Of a stretch of DNA of 64,000 bases, positions 53,629-63,234 are shown piece after piece. The DNA is taken from NCBI RefSeq assembly GCF_015558675.1, contig NZ_JADMOL010000001.1:843797-907796 (forward strand), read 5' to 3'. Source of the stretch: Paenibacillus sp. 1001270B_150601_E10. Lineage in GTDB: Bacteria; Bacillota; Bacilli; Paenibacillales; Paenibacillaceae. The first letter of the stretch is position 1; every line of letters starts with the position of its first letter. The translations under genes were made by a program, and so were the position numbers. The notes beneath the pieces were generated by a model. The model ran no database searches and was not told the origin of the DNA. It saw nothing but the letters and a program-made list of their open reading frames with translations.

Positions 53629-53851
53629 TCATGCTCCTCTCAGCCCCGGATGCGCGCTAGTTTAATATCCCATGATGACGTATTGGTCACCGGGCCTTTA
53701 TCTTTATAAGTTATCATCAAATAAATTCCATTTCCTTCATCATACCATGAAAAGCATTACTTTTTCGAGAGCTTTTCCAATCGATTCCTAATCCGATATC
53801 GAGTTATAATGAGAATAAGATGATTTCTTATCGGAAAGGATGAATAGACAC

Positions 53852-54556
53852 GTGGAACATCGACCTGAAGCTGCAACACCATCAGAGACTGTAGAAGAGA
53901 CAAAGTCCGAGAAGCTGCTTGAATCGGCAATTCCTCCGCAAACTGAAGTACCCCCTGTTGGAGACGAAGATGCTAGCCGCAATCACTTTTATGCGTATAT
54001 GTATCGCCTGAAGTATATTGAGCGTTGGAGTCTTATGCGTAATACGACTCGTGAAAATGTGGCGGAGCACTCCTTCCATGTCGCACTGACCACCCATATG
54101 CTCTGCACCATTGCCAATGAGCTATTTGGGCGCCAGTTGAATACGAACGAAGCCGTCGCACTCGCTTTGTTTCACGATGCGACAGAGGTCTTTACAGGCG
54201 ATATTCCAACACCAATCAAGCATCATAACCCCATCATCCTATCCAACTTCAGAGAGATTGAAGAGCAGGCAGCAAAGCGGCTAATCGATATGATTCCATC
54301 AAGCATTCGCGATGTCTATCGTCCGCTCATCGAGGACCCTTCTTCAGAGCTGAAACGATACGTTAAAGCAGCAGACCTAATCGACGCATATTTAAAATGT
54401 ACATTTGAGGTTGGGGCAGGCAATCAAGAATTTGTTGTAGCCAAACAACAAACCGAAGAGAAGCTTAGACAACTTCATATGGAGGAAGTGGATTATTTTC
54501 TGCAAACCCTTGCTCCCAGCTTTACGATGACGCTTGATGAGATGTCGAGCCTATAA
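53852..54556 (+). CDS. HD-domain 5'-deoxynucleotidase, YfbR-like
   Basis: 234 residues from GTG 53852; ATG 53840 is directly fused to the GGAAAGGA site, so the later GTG is favoured, though not certain. After a 40-residue acidic, proline-rich N-terminal extension absent from E. coli YfbR, the HD domain has NVAEHSFHVALTTHML and LFHDATEVFTGDIPTPIK, with metal ligands His, HD and a later Asp in KAADLIDAYL. YfbR removes phosphate from deoxynucleoside monophosphates. It stands alone between convergent or divergent neighbours. Confidence 0.9.
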   Translation: MEHRPEAATPSETVEETKSEKLLESAIPPQTEVPPVGDEDASRNHFYAYMYRLKYIERWSLMRNTTRENVAEHSFHVALTTHMLCTIANELFGRQLNTNEAVALALFHDATEVFTGDIPTPIKHHNPIILSNFREIEEQAAKRLIDMIPSSIRDVYRPLIEDPSSELKRYVKAADLIDAYLKCTFEVGAGNQEFVVAKQQTEEKLRQLHMEEVDYFLQTLAPSFTMTLDEMSSL

Positions 54557-54694
54557 GACTCCACGAATGATGAATAACTGATTTTCCAACATGACGTAAG
54601 GATACAAGACCGACCAATATCAGCGATAGCATTCAATCCGCTTAATGTGAATGGTCGTTATCTAATGAATAAATTGTTATCCTGTATTTCTAAT

Positions 54695-54750
54695 TAAAAA
54701 AGGCCGCTGGCCGTAAACATGCGTTCCATGTCTACTGCTCGAGCGGCCTT
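54695..54750 (-). terminator. Terminator of the 54.8-kb membrane-protein gene
   Basis: AAGGCCGCT (54700-54708) and AGCGGCCTT (54742-54750) form a 9-bp stem with a 33-nt loop. On the minus strand a T-run (A54696-54701 on plus) follows. Confidence 0.8.
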
Positions 54751-54758
54751 GTTGCTTG

Positions 54759-55181
54759 TTAGATTTTGTTGTAAACCATCAGCACGATCATGACGACGTA
54801 TAAAACAAAGATGATGGAGCTGAACATCGTTGTTTTATCGAGTGAAGCAGGATCGGACTTGTCGCCTTTAGCAGCTGCTAATGCACGCTTCATGCCTTTT
54901 CCCATAATACCGCTTAACGCTGCAATAGCCAAGAAAATAACAGTGACTAGAATCATCCACAGCACACTGTATTCTCCCATGCTCATCATGTATCCGCCTG
55001 TCAAGAAGTTGACAATCAGCATGAATTGAGCAATGCGATTGCCTGTGATCATCGAAGACAGCACGCCTCCCTGAGCTGATGGAGCAGCAACCTTCAGCTT
55101 ACCCGCAATGAACGGAGCTAGTCCATAGAAGCCCATCAGCACGGCTCCCAAGATATGTACAAGCATAAAAGCAGACCACAT
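54759..55181 (-). CDS. Conserved-looking four-helix membrane protein, function unknown
   Basis: 140 residues from ATG 55181, which follows GGGGGGA; the ATG at 55214 has no ribosome binding site. There are four hydrophobic helices: MWSAFMLVHILGAVLMGFYG, IAQFMLIVNFLTGGYMMSM, VLWMILVTVIFLAIAALSGI and IIFVLYVVMIVLMVY, with a charged loop between the third and fourth. The first helix (LVHILGAVLMGF) recalls DUF2269-type membrane proteins, but I cannot assign it. It stands alone with its own terminator, upstream of mdh on a separate transcript. Confidence 0.7.
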   Translation of the reverse strand: MWSAFMLVHILGAVLMGFYGLAPFIAGKLKVAAPSAQGGVLSSMITGNRIAQFMLIVNFLTGGYMMSMGEYSVLWMILVTVIFLAIAALSGIMGKGMKRALAAAKGDKSDPASLDKTTMFSSIIFVLYVVMIVLMVYNKI

Positions 55182-55334
55182 ACCTTTAATCCCCCCAATA
55201 AGATTGATTTTCATAACGTATCACACAGTATCTATTATACTAAAATCATTCAGATGAAACATAAAAAGATAGACGACAACAAGTTGCCGTCTACCATTGT
55301 TCACAAGCTAGTAACAATTCAAAGGTGTGTAGGA

Positions 55335-56276
55335 TTATGCCGTTACGACTTGAATGACATTGCGTACAGACTGAGCAGACTTGTCAAGCGCTGCGCGCTC
55401 TTCATCCGTTAAATCAATCTCGATAATCTTCTCAATGCCGTCGCCGCCAAGTACGACTAAGACACCCATAAAGAGCTTATGATAGCCATACTCGCCTTCC
55501 AAGTAGGCGATGACAGGAAGAATACGCTTCTTGTCTTTCAGAATCGCCTCCGTCATTTGTACAAGGGATGCTGCGGGCGCATAGTATGCACTGCCATTGC
55601 CAAGCAGGTTGACGATTTCTCCCCCGCCTACACGCGTACGCGCAACAATCGCATCAATGCGCTCCTGAGGAATCAGCTTCTCGAGAGGAACACCCCCGAC
55701 GCTGGTGTAGCGAACGAGAGGAACCATATCATCGCCATGACCACCAAGTACAACACCCTGTACATCCTCAACCGAGACATTTAATTCCTGAGCGATAAAT
55801 GTACAATAGCGAGCAGTATCCAATACACCGGATTGACCGACTACTCGGTTTTTAGGGAATCCCAATGCTTCGAATGCTGCGTATGTCATAGCATCTACTG
55901 GATTACTTAAGATAATTACATAAGCATTAGGGCAGTATGTTTTAATGTTCTCACATACGGAGCGGACGATATTTGCGTTCGTATTCACGAGATCATTACG
56001 GCTCATTCCCGGCTTGCGGGCAATCCCTGCTGTGATAATAACAACATCGGAATCCTTGGCATCCTCATAGTTGGAAGAACCTATAATTTGACTGTCAAAG
56101 CCTTGAACCGGGCTTGCTTCGAGCATATCGAGCGCTTTGCCCTTTGTAGGATTCTCCAACTGAGGAATATCGATCAGAACGACGTCACCAAGCTCTTTCT
56201 GAGCCAGCATCAACGCTGTTGTCGCACCTGTGAAGCCTGCGCCGACTACAGTAATCTTGCTACGACGAATCGCCAT
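55335..56276 (-). CDS. mdh: Malate dehydrogenase
   Basis: 313 residues, LDH-like type. NAD fold [16 protein letters not shown] and [18 protein letters not shown] (Asp prefers NAD). Catalytic histidine in [14 protein letters not shown]; arginines in [20 protein letters not shown] precedes the ATG. It oxidises malate to oxaloacetate, the last TCA step, and follows icd by 25 bp in the conserved citZ-icd-mdh order. Confidence 0.97.
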   Translation of the reverse strand: MAIRRSKITVVGAGFTGATTALMLAQKELGDVVLIDIPQLENPTKGKALDMLEASPVQGFDSQIIGSSNYEDAKDSDVVIITAGIARKPGMSRNDLVNTNANIVRSVCENIKTYCPNAYVIILSNPVDAMTYAAFEALGFPKNRVVGQSGVLDTARYCTFIAQELNVSVEDVQGVVLGGHGDDMVPLVRYTSVGGVPLEKLIPQERIDAIVARTRVGGGEIVNLLGNGSAYYAPAASLVQMTEAILKDKKRILPVIAYLEGEYGYHKLFMGVLVVLGGDGIEKIIEIDLTDEERAALDKSAQSVRNVIQVVTA

Positions 56277-56301
56277 ATCTGTAACATCTCCTTAGCTTAT
56301 A

Positions 56302-57600
56302 TTAGCTTAGATGCTTAATAATCTCATCTGCGAATTGAGAGCACTTCAATTCCGTTGCGCCTTCCATCAGACGAGCGAAGTCGTAAGTTACAGTCTTATT
56401 GTTGATCGCCGCTTCCATACCGTTGTAAATGAGGTCAGCAGCTTCCTGCCAGCCAAGATGCTCAAGCATCATAACGCCGGACAAGATGACAGAACCCGGG
56501 TTCACAACGTCTTTGTCCGCATACTTCGGTGCAGTACCGTGAGTTGCTTCAAAGATTGCATGACCTGTAATGTAGTTGATGTTTGCACCAGGCGCAATAC
56601 CGATACCGCCTACTTGAGCAGCAAGAGCATCGGACAAGTAGTCACCATTCAGGTTCAATGTAGCAATGACATCGAAGTCTGTAGGACGTGTCAATACTTG
56701 TTGAAGTGCGATATCAGCGATCGCATCCTTAATGAGAATCTTGCCGCTAGCAAGCGCTTCTGCTTGAGCACGATCTGCTGCCTCTTGACCTTCTGCATCC
56801 TTAATGCGGTCATATTGACCCCATGTGAAGGTTTCGTTCGGGAACTCTTGCTCCGCAACTTCGTAGCCCCAGTTTTTGAACGCGCCTTCTGTGAACTTCA
56901 TAATGTTGCCTTTATGAACAAGCGTAACGCTCTTACGGTTATGTTTGATTGCGTATTCGATCGCTGCACGCACAAGACGCTTCGAGCCTTCAGAGGAAAC
57001 CGGTTTAATTCCGATACCAGACGTTTCAGGGAAGCGAATCTTCTTCACGCCCATCTCCTGCTGCAAGAACTCAAGCACTTTCTTCACTTCTTCAGAGCCG
57101 GATTGATACTCGATACCTGCATAGATATCCTCTGTATTCTCACGGAAGATAACCATATCTACAAGCTCCGGACGCTTCACTGGAGATGGCACTCCATCGA
57201 AATAGCGTACAGGACGCAAGCACACATACAGGTCCAGCTCTTGACGAAGAGCTACGTTCAAGGAGCGGATACCGCCACCGATTGGTGTTGTCAATGGGCC
57301 TTTAATCGCAACGATATATTCGCGAATAGCCTCTAATGTATCGTTTGGAAGCCATTCATTGAATGTGTTGTAGGCTTTTTCTCCAGCGAACACTTCATAC
57401 CAGCTAAGCTTGCGCTCGCCATTGTACGCCTTCTCAACTGCCGCATCCAACACACGCTTCGAAGCACGCCAAATATCACGGCCAGTTCCGTCACCTTCAA
57501 TAAAAGGAATGATCGGGTTAGTTGGCACCTGAAGCTTGCCGTCTTGAATCGTAATTTTCTCGCCCTCTGTTGGCGGGGAAATCTTTTCTAATTGAAGCAT
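56302..57600 (-). CDS. icd: Isocitrate dehydrogenase, NADP type
   Basis: 432 residues from ATG 57600, nine bases after AGGAGGACA. Substrate motif [28 protein letters not shown] has the phosphorylatable-type serine and binding arginines; NADP region [18 protein letters not shown] with the KYAD lysine/tyrosine pair gives NADP preference. Length agrees with Bacillus CitC (about 423). It forms 2-oxoglutarate and NADPH. Confidence 0.97.
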   Translation of the reverse strand: MLQLEKISPPTEGEKITIQDGKLQVPTNPIIPFIEGDGTGRDIWRASKRVLDAAVEKAYNGERKLSWYEVFAGEKAYNTFNEWLPNDTLEAIREYIVAIKGPLTTPIGGGIRSLNVALRQELDLYVCLRPVRYFDGVPSPVKRPELVDMVIFRENTEDIYAGIEYQSGSEEVKKVLEFLQQEMGVKKIRFPETSGIGIKPVSSEGSKRLVRAAIEYAIKHNRKSVTLVHKGNIMKFTEGAFKNWGYEVAEQEFPNETFTWGQYDRIKDAEGQEAADRAQAEALASGKILIKDAIADIALQQVLTRPTDFDVIATLNLNGDYLSDALAAQVGGIGIAPGANINYITGHAIFEATHGTAPKYADKDVVNPGSVILSGVMMLEHLGWQEAADLIYNGMEAAINNKTVTYDFARLMEGATELKCSQFADEIIKHLS

Positions 57601-57758
57601 ATGCAATGTCCTCCTAACAAATTAATTACTAGATATAAGTCAGTAATCCTAGCAGCAGCCGTCACGGACAAGCCTATGTAGGTGCTACTCTCCTATTGTA
57701 GCAACCTACTATTTCCAATGACAACCTTTTTTGAGAATTACGGAAACATCCTTAAGGT

Positions 57759-58871
57759 TTAACGTTCTTGAATTGGAACAAAAATCTGGCTTGCTGGACC
57801 GGTATATTCAGCACGAGGGCGAATAATGCGGTTGTTCTCATACTGCTCAAGAATATGAGCTGTCCAGCCGCTCATCCGACTAATTGCAAAGATAGGCGTA
57901 AAGAGATCGCGTGGAATGCCAAGCATGGTATACGTGGAGGCGGAGTAGAAGTCAACGTTTGGCTTAAGTCCTTTTTGACCTGTAACCAGCTCTTCAATAC
58001 GAACGCTCATGTTGTACAATTCCGGATTGCCTTTTGCTTTGCCGAGCTCCTCAGACATCTTCATCAAATGCTTCGCGCGAGGATCGCCGTTCTTGTACAC
58101 GCGGTGACCAAAGCCCATGATCTTCTCTTTCTGATCAAGCTTCGTTTGAATATAATCGTCCACTTGATCGTACGAACCGATCTCTTCAAGCATCACCATT
58201 ACGGCTTCATTAGCTCCTCCATGAAGCGGTCCCTTCAACGTTCCGATCGCGGACGTAATTCCTGAGTAAATATCAGACAACGTCGCTACCGTTACACGAG
58301 CAGAGAATGTGGAAGCATTCAGTTCATGATCTGCATGCAGAACTAGTGCTTTATCCATAGCTTCAACAGAACTTGCTTCCGGCTCTTCGCCGTTTAGCAT
58401 AAATAAAAAGTTATAAGCAATGGACTGCCCTTTAACGGGTTGGACGGGCTCCAGTCCTTGGCGAATTCGAGAATAGGCAGCAATGATCGTAGGTGTCTTC
58501 GCTTGAAGTTTAATGGCCTTCAACAGATTCGCTTCATGACTCATGTCATTCGCTGCATCATCATACAGCGCTAGTGCAGATACCGCAGTTCTAAGCATTG
58601 CCATTGTATTGGCATCTTTAGGGAACAGCTTCAGGGTGTCGATAATGGAAGATGGAAGCTCCGCATTCTCGCTGAGCTGAGACTTCAAACCTGCAAGCTC
58701 CGTCTCATTAGGAAGCTTACCGTTCCATAGCAGATAAATAATTTCTTCAAATGTAGCAAAGCTTGCTAGATCATCAATGTTATAACCACGGTATGTTAAT
58801 ACACCATCGATAATGGAGCTGATCGATGAGGTGGCCGCAACAATTCCTTCAAGACCCTTTGTTGCTGTCAT
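57759..58871 (-). CDS. citZ: Citrate synthase
   Basis: 370 residues from ATG 58871, directly after GGGGAGAGG; the longer reading from 58910 includes the ribosome binding site. Active-site regions are LHADHELNASTFSARV, GPLHGGANEAVMVML and IMGFGHRVYKNGDPRAKHL. The catalytic aspartate lies near NVDFYSASTYTMLGI. It is the first gene of citZ-icd-mdh; a 158-bp gap before icd may hold an internal promoter. Confidence 0.97.
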   Translation of the reverse strand: MTATKGLEGIVAATSSISSIIDGVLTYRGYNIDDLASFATFEEIIYLLWNGKLPNETELAGLKSQLSENAELPSSIIDTLKLFPKDANTMAMLRTAVSALALYDDAANDMSHEANLLKAIKLQAKTPTIIAAYSRIRQGLEPVQPVKGQSIAYNFLFMLNGEEPEASSVEAMDKALVLHADHELNASTFSARVTVATLSDIYSGITSAIGTLKGPLHGGANEAVMVMLEEIGSYDQVDDYIQTKLDQKEKIMGFGHRVYKNGDPRAKHLMKMSEELGKAKGNPELYNMSVRIEELVTGQKGLKPNVDFYSASTYTMLGIPRDLFTPIFAISRMSGWTAHILEQYENNRIIRPRAEYTGPASQIFVPIQER

Positions 58872-59314
58872 CTGCCTCTCCCCTTTACACATGTGTTCTT
58901 TATTAAGCAAATCTGATGTATGCGCCTACAAGTTGTCACAATTCGATGAAAAGGAATGTTTTACAAAATAAATTGTAATGGAAATTGTCGTCAATGGGAA
59001 CGAGTAATATGCAAAAAGTGGATAGAAATGCTTTATCACTGGCATAAATAAAATGATTTCAATCACAGTCCAGAGCAAAATAAACAAATATTTTCCAACT
59101 TATTCTCCATATATTTCAATAGAACCATGAATATTTATCAACATTTACGCACATTTAATCATTTGTGTGAACTTGCGCCACCTTACGTATTTCTCTTGAA
59201 ACTTCACTAGAATTTGTGAAATGAAGACCATATTGGTACAGCCCCTTGCATATAATGAAGCATACTTGTCCGTGATCAAAGCGAAAGCTCTTGTTCATAC
59301 CCTAAAGGGGGGGA
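58872..59314. other. Divergent promoter region between citZ and ytvI
   Basis: 443 bp, AT-rich, with no gene seen. TTAT-CACTGGC-ATAA (59033-59047) is an inverted repeat with seven central bases, but in the opposite sense to the CcpC consensus ATAA-N7-TTAT, so I do not call it. No cre match was found by eye. The citZ and ytvI promoters should lie here. Confidence 0.5.
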
Positions 59315-60436
59315 ATGTACTTGAATGCTGTAAAGTGGTCGAGAATCTCGCGCTGCCTGCTCATCCTATTCGTGACGATAGGCGTATTGGCAGGAATATA
59401 TATTTTAGTTCCACTGCTCTATCCGTTTATACTGGCATGGCTGATCGCACTTATGATGAATCCGCTCGTAAATGGCATGCAGCATGTGCTGCGATTTCCA
59501 AGGTGGCTTAGTGTTACAGTTGCGCTAGGATTGTTCTTTTCCGCTATGCTTACGATTACAGCTGCTGCTATTACACGCATCGTCAAGGAAATCATCAGCC
59601 TCTCCTTCTCTATACAGGATTATTTGGATCAGTGGCGGGAGCTTTTTATACAGATTCTCCAAGGCGAAGAGGTGCAAAGCTTTATTCTCACGATCAACTC
59701 CTTATACTCCGACAATCCGAATTTGCAAGAGACGATCAACTCGAATATTTCAAGGACTGCTGAAACGGTCACCAATACAATAACGTCGCTCGTCAGCGGG
59801 CTATTGAATAGCATTGTACTGATCTTGTCCTCACTGCCAAATATCGCAACGATCACCGTGGTCGTGCTGCTCGCCGCTTTTTTTATCAGCAAGGATTGGA
59901 AGAGATGGCTTCAGCTCTTAAAAGATACTGTTCCAAAACGTATTCGAAAGCCGATCAAAAGCATCTGGGTTGATCTTCAAAAAGCAATGTTCGGTTACCT
60001 TCGCGCTCAGTTTATTCTCATCTCGATTACGGCAGTTGTCATCACGATCGGCTTAATGATTATTGGGATCGATTATGCCGTAACGATTGGGTTGCTTATT
60101 GGCATCGTGGATCTGCTCCCGTACTTGGGAGTGGGTGCGGTTATGGTTCCATGGATTGCTTACTGCTTTATTGCCGGAGATGTTTCTATAGGCATCGGCC
60201 TATCGATTCTTTATGGCATCGTGCTTGTAGCAAGACAGGTTATGGAGCCGAAGGTTCTCGCCTCAAGCGTAGGCCTTGATCCGCTGCTAACCCTAATCGC
60301 CATGTTTGTGGGACTCAAATTATTCGGCGTGTTGGGCCTTATTATCGGCCCAGTCTCTCTTGTAATGGGGGCTGCCATTCATCGTGCAAATATATGGGGA
60401 GATCTCCATCGCTATATTATCTATGGCAGGAGATAA
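59315..60436 (+). CDS. ytvI: Sporulation membrane protein YtvI (AI-2E transporter family)
   Basis: 373 residues with about seven or eight membrane helices in the AI-2E/UPF0118 pattern: N-terminal pair, a central soluble region (about 75-170), then GYLRAQFILISITAVVITIGL, GIVDLLPYLGVGAVMVPW and the C-terminal KVLASSVGLDPLLTLIAMFVGLKLFGVLG. YtvI is a sporulation-linked member. ATG 59315 is close to AAAGGGGGGG; TTG 59321 has better spacing. It neighbours citZ and fxsA as in Bacillus. Confidence 0.93.
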   Translation: MYLNAVKWSRISRCLLILFVTIGVLAGIYILVPLLYPFILAWLIALMMNPLVNGMQHVLRFPRWLSVTVALGLFFSAMLTITAAAITRIVKEIISLSFSIQDYLDQWRELFIQILQGEEVQSFILTINSLYSDNPNLQETINSNISRTAETVTNTITSLVSGLLNSIVLILSSLPNIATITVVVLLAAFFISKDWKRWLQLLKDTVPKRIRKPIKSIWVDLQKAMFGYLRAQFILISITAVVITIGLMIIGIDYAVTIGLLIGIVDLLPYLGVGAVMVPWIAYCFIAGDVSIGIGLSILYGIVLVARQVMEPKVLASSVGLDPLLTLIAMFVGLKLFGVLGLIIGPVSLVMGAAIHRANIWGDLHRYIIYGRR

Positions 60437-60489
60437 TGCCAAGCAAACTTGAAGTAGACATTCAGGATGATCCTTACAAGATGCAATAG

Positions 60490-60529
60490 AAAAAGACGGA
60501 GAAGGATCATACTCCTTGCTCCGTCTTTT
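60490..60529. terminator. Bidirectional terminator between ytvI and fxsA
   Basis: AAAAGACGGAG (60491-60501) and CTCCGTCTTTT (60519-60529) form an 11-bp stem with inner AGGA/TCCT. The T-stretch on one strand and A-stretch on the other suit both convergent genes. Confidence 0.88.
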
Positions 60530-60566
60530 CTATCTGTATTTCTTTCAAGCTGTGGTTTCCTTCAAA

Positions 60567-60959
60567 CTAAAAACGGCGAAACGTAATGATTTTTCCATCC
60601 TTCATTTTCTTCTCGATCCATTTCAGAATAAAATGGCGGTACACCGGTCTCGTTAGGGGGAATACAAGCGTAAATCCAACGATATCCGTAAAAAATCCTG
60701 GAGAAAGGAGCAGTACCCCTCCTGCGAATATGCATATTCCATCGATAAATGCTCTACCCGGCACCTGACCTGACTGCATCTGGCTTTGTGCATCCCGAAC
60801 GACTTGAGTCGTTTCGTGCCTAACGATAATCAAGCCAATCAAACTTGATAGAATGACAAAGAACAGTGTATTCCAGCCACCGATCCAATCACTCATCAAA
60901 ATAAACCCATAAATCTCGATCGCCGGTACGATAGTAAGCAGCAAGAGTATCCAAATCAT
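60567..60959 (-). CDS. fxsA: FxsA-family membrane protein
   Basis: 130 residues from ATG 60959, eight bases after AAAGGAG; GTG 60968 and ATG 60965 are too close to it. Helices: MIWILLLLTIVPAIEIYGFI, then WNTLFFVILSSLIGLIIV, then GGVLLLSPGFFTDIVGFTLV, with PGFFTDIVG as the family hallmark. E. coli FxsA relieves F exclusion of phage T7; the native role is unknown. It sits upstream of ytvI in many Bacillales. Confidence 0.93.
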   Translation of the reverse strand: MIWILLLLTIVPAIEIYGFILMSDWIGGWNTLFFVILSSLIGLIIVRHETTQVVRDAQSQMQSGQVPGRAFIDGICIFAGGVLLLSPGFFTDIVGFTLVFPLTRPVYRHFILKWIEKKMKDGKIITFRRF

Positions 60960-60990
60960 CTTCATCACTCCTTTCTTCCTTGCTAGATGC

Positions 60991-61491
60991 TTAGCTTGAT
61001 GAGACCTGCTTCAATTGGCCCCATATGTCTGGTCGTTCTCGATCAAATCGCTTTGGCTTCCAATCTGATCCAACCCATGCCAGCGTTGTTTCGCCTTCTA
61101 CGAGCGTCGAGCCGATTGGCTCAGCCACCCAGGAGGAAGCGAATGCTGCCTTTCTCTCTTCTTCGCTTACTTGAGTAACCATAGATTGAAACGTCATTCG
61201 GATTGGACTCAACTTCTTCAGTCTAGTAAAGACAATCACTTCATCATCATATCTGGCTGGGTGCTGATAACGAATGTTCAAATCAACCACAGGCAGCAAT
61301 AAGCCTTGTTCCTCTAGCTGCTTATATGATATCCCAAGTGCTCTTATCCATTCTGTACGTCCAACTTCGAACCAGGTTACATAATTTCCGTGGAAAACGA
61401 CGCCCATTCGATCCGTTTCCTGATATCTTACCCTCAAATGATGTCCATACCATGGGTTATGCAAGGATGGAGAGGTTGATGAGTTCTGCAT
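60991..61491 (-). CDS. Acyl-CoA thioesterase, 4HBT/YbgC-like hotdog protein
   Basis: 166 residues from ATG 61491, seven bases after AAAGGAG; the longer reading from 61575 has no such site. The hotdog motif RVRYQETDRMGVVFHGNYVTWFEVGRTE (partial: the catalytic Asp lies in ETDRMG, the helix in NYVTWFEVGR) defines the 4-hydroxybenzoyl-CoA thioesterase group. It probably hydrolyses short- or medium-chain acyl-CoA. It lies between pyk and fxsA on the same strand. Confidence 0.92.
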   Translation of the reverse strand: MQNSSTSPSLHNPWYGHHLRVRYQETDRMGVVFHGNYVTWFEVGRTEWIRALGISYKQLEEQGLLLPVVDLNIRYQHPARYDDEVIVFTRLKKLSPIRMTFQSMVTQVSEEERKAAFASSWVAEPIGSTLVEGETTLAWVGSDWKPKRFDRERPDIWGQLKQVSSS

Positions 61492-61554
61492 GTCCAAGCT
61501 CCTTTCTATGCGATAATCCTTTCTTACCCCAAATAGACCTCTGTATATACAACA

Positions 61555-61583
61555 AGAGCAATGGTGAATCACCATTGCTCTTT
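61555..61583 (-). terminator. Hairpin after pyk
   Basis: AGAGCAATGGTG (61556-61567) and CACCATTGCTCT (61571-61582) form a perfect 12-bp stem with a 3-nt loop. The minus-strand T-content is modest (TTGTTG). Confidence 0.75.
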
Positions 61584-61639
61584 CATAATCGTTATAAGCG
61601 ATATAGGTTGAACCTCAAGGGCTCACTGCAATGCTACAA

Positions 61640-63067
61640 TTAGTTGCAGCTTTTTCCTACAACGTCTACCTTAACAAGGTTAGTAGAGCCTGCGCAGCCT
61701 ACAGGTACACCTGCTGTGATAACGACAACGTCACCATCGTTTACGCTGCCTGTTTGCTTGCCGCCTTTAATTGCAACTTCGAACATTTCGTCTGTCGAAT
61801 TCGCTTGTTCGCCTTTAACTGGAACTACGCCCCAAGTAAGAGACAATCCACGCATTACATCTTCGGAAGCCGTAACCGCGATGATTGGAGCCTTTGGACG
61901 GTACTTCGCTACCATACGAGCCGTATAGCCTGTTTGTGTGGAGCTGATGATTGCTTTCGCATCAAGATCCAACGCTGTATTTGCAACAGCTTGGCTGATT
62001 GCGTCTGTAACTGTTGTTTGCTGCTTCAAGCTTTGCTTGGTGAAGATCTCACGATATTCAAGCGCAGACTCTGTGCGCTCTGCAATGCGAGACATTGTCA
62101 ATACGGATTCAACTGGGTATTTACCAGCAGCTGTTTCGCCGGACAGCATGATTGCATCTGTTCCGTCAAAGATCGCATTCGCAACGTCACTTGCCTCTGC
62201 ACGAGTTGGACGTGGGTTGCGCTGCATGGAATCCAGCATTTGAGTAGCCGTGATAACAGGTTTACCAACCAAGTTGCATTTTTCAATCATCAATTTTTGA
62301 GCAAGAGGTACTTCTTCAGCAGGAATTTCTACGCCGAGGTCACCACGTGCTACCATCAAGCCGTCAGATACTTCAAGGATGGAATCCAAGTTGTCAACGC
62401 CTTCTTGGTTCTCGATCTTGGAAATGATTTGGATCTTCGCATTGTGCTCTTCAAGAAGCTTGCGAATCTCAAGCACGTCGCTTGCCTTACGAACGAAGGA
62501 AGCAGCGATAAAATCAACGCCCTGCTCGATACCAAAGCGGATATCATTAGCATCTTTTTCAGTGATACCTGGCAAGGAGATGCTTACGCCTGGAACGTTT
62601 ACACCCTTCTTGCTCTTAATTGTGCCACCGTTTACAATTTTACACTTGATCTCAGTTCCTTGAATCTCAACAACAGTCAAACCAATCAAACCATCATCGA
62701 TCAAAATTGTAGATCCAACTTGAACATCGCTCGGTAACTCTCTATATGTAACCGAAATGCGGTCTTTATCACCAAGAATTTCTTCAGTCGTCAATGTGAT
62801 GAACTCATCTTGAACAAGTTCGATCGGCTCAACAGCTAATTTGCCTGTACGAATTTCTGGGCCTTTTGTATCAAGCAGGATCGCAACTGTCTTGTTCAAT
62901 TCAGTTGCAGCTTGACGAATGTTAGTGATGCGTGCGCCATGCTCTTCATAATCACCATGAGAGAAGTTCAGACGGGCAACGTTCATTCCAGCCGTGATCA
63001 GCTGCTTCAATTTCTCTAAGGATTCACTAGCTGGTCCAATAGTACAAACAATCTTCGTTTTACGCAT
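61640..63067 (-). CDS. pyk: Pyruvate kinase
   Basis: 475 residues. [16 protein letters not shown] is the typical N-terminus; [37 protein letters not shown] and [15 protein letters not shown] (metal and PEP site) follow, then MLDSMQ and the C-terminal allosteric domain. It lacks the extra C-terminal PEP-utiliser-like domain of about 110 residues present in Bacillus and Geobacillus Pyk. GGAGGAAACC lies before the ATG. It makes pyruvate and ATP in glycolysis. No pfkA lies between it and accA. Confidence 0.97.
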   Translation of the reverse strand: MRKTKIVCTIGPASESLEKLKQLITAGMNVARLNFSHGDYEEHGARITNIRQAATELNKTVAILLDTKGPEIRTGKLAVEPIELVQDEFITLTTEEILGDKDRISVTYRELPSDVQVGSTILIDDGLIGLTVVEIQGTEIKCKIVNGGTIKSKKGVNVPGVSISLPGITEKDANDIRFGIEQGVDFIAASFVRKASDVLEIRKLLEEHNAKIQIISKIENQEGVDNLDSILEVSDGLMVARGDLGVEIPAEEVPLAQKLMIEKCNLVGKPVITATQMLDSMQRNPRPTRAEASDVANAIFDGTDAIMLSGETAAGKYPVESVLTMSRIAERTESALEYREIFTKQSLKQQTTVTDAISQAVANTALDLDAKAIISSTQTGYTARMVAKYRPKAPIIAVTASEDVMRGLSLTWGVVPVKGEQANSTDEMFEVAIKGGKQTGSVNDGDVVVITAGVPVGCAGSTNLVKVDVVGKSCN

Positions 63068-63234
63068 TTACGGTTTCCTCCAATTGTGAGCTCTCTAGTA
63101 TCTCTAAAACGGAACATACGCAATCGTTCTCATTAAAATAATTTACTATAGACGGTTTCATTTGTATATGAATATCGTCATATTATAAAGTTTTTCCAGC
63201 TTTTCAGCGGATTATGACTCCACTTCCAGTTAAT

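Noticed and set aside
56311-57336. 341-codon plus-strand frame opposite icd
   Set aside because: Shadow of icd; Cys- and Arg-rich text with no recognisable domain.
59033-59047. CcpC-type site upstream of citZ
   Set aside because: The repeat is TTAT-N7-ATAA, opposite in sense to the known ATAA-N7-TTAT.
61631-62737. 368-codon plus-strand frame opposite pyk
   Set aside because: Shadow of pyk; very high Cys content and no motifs.
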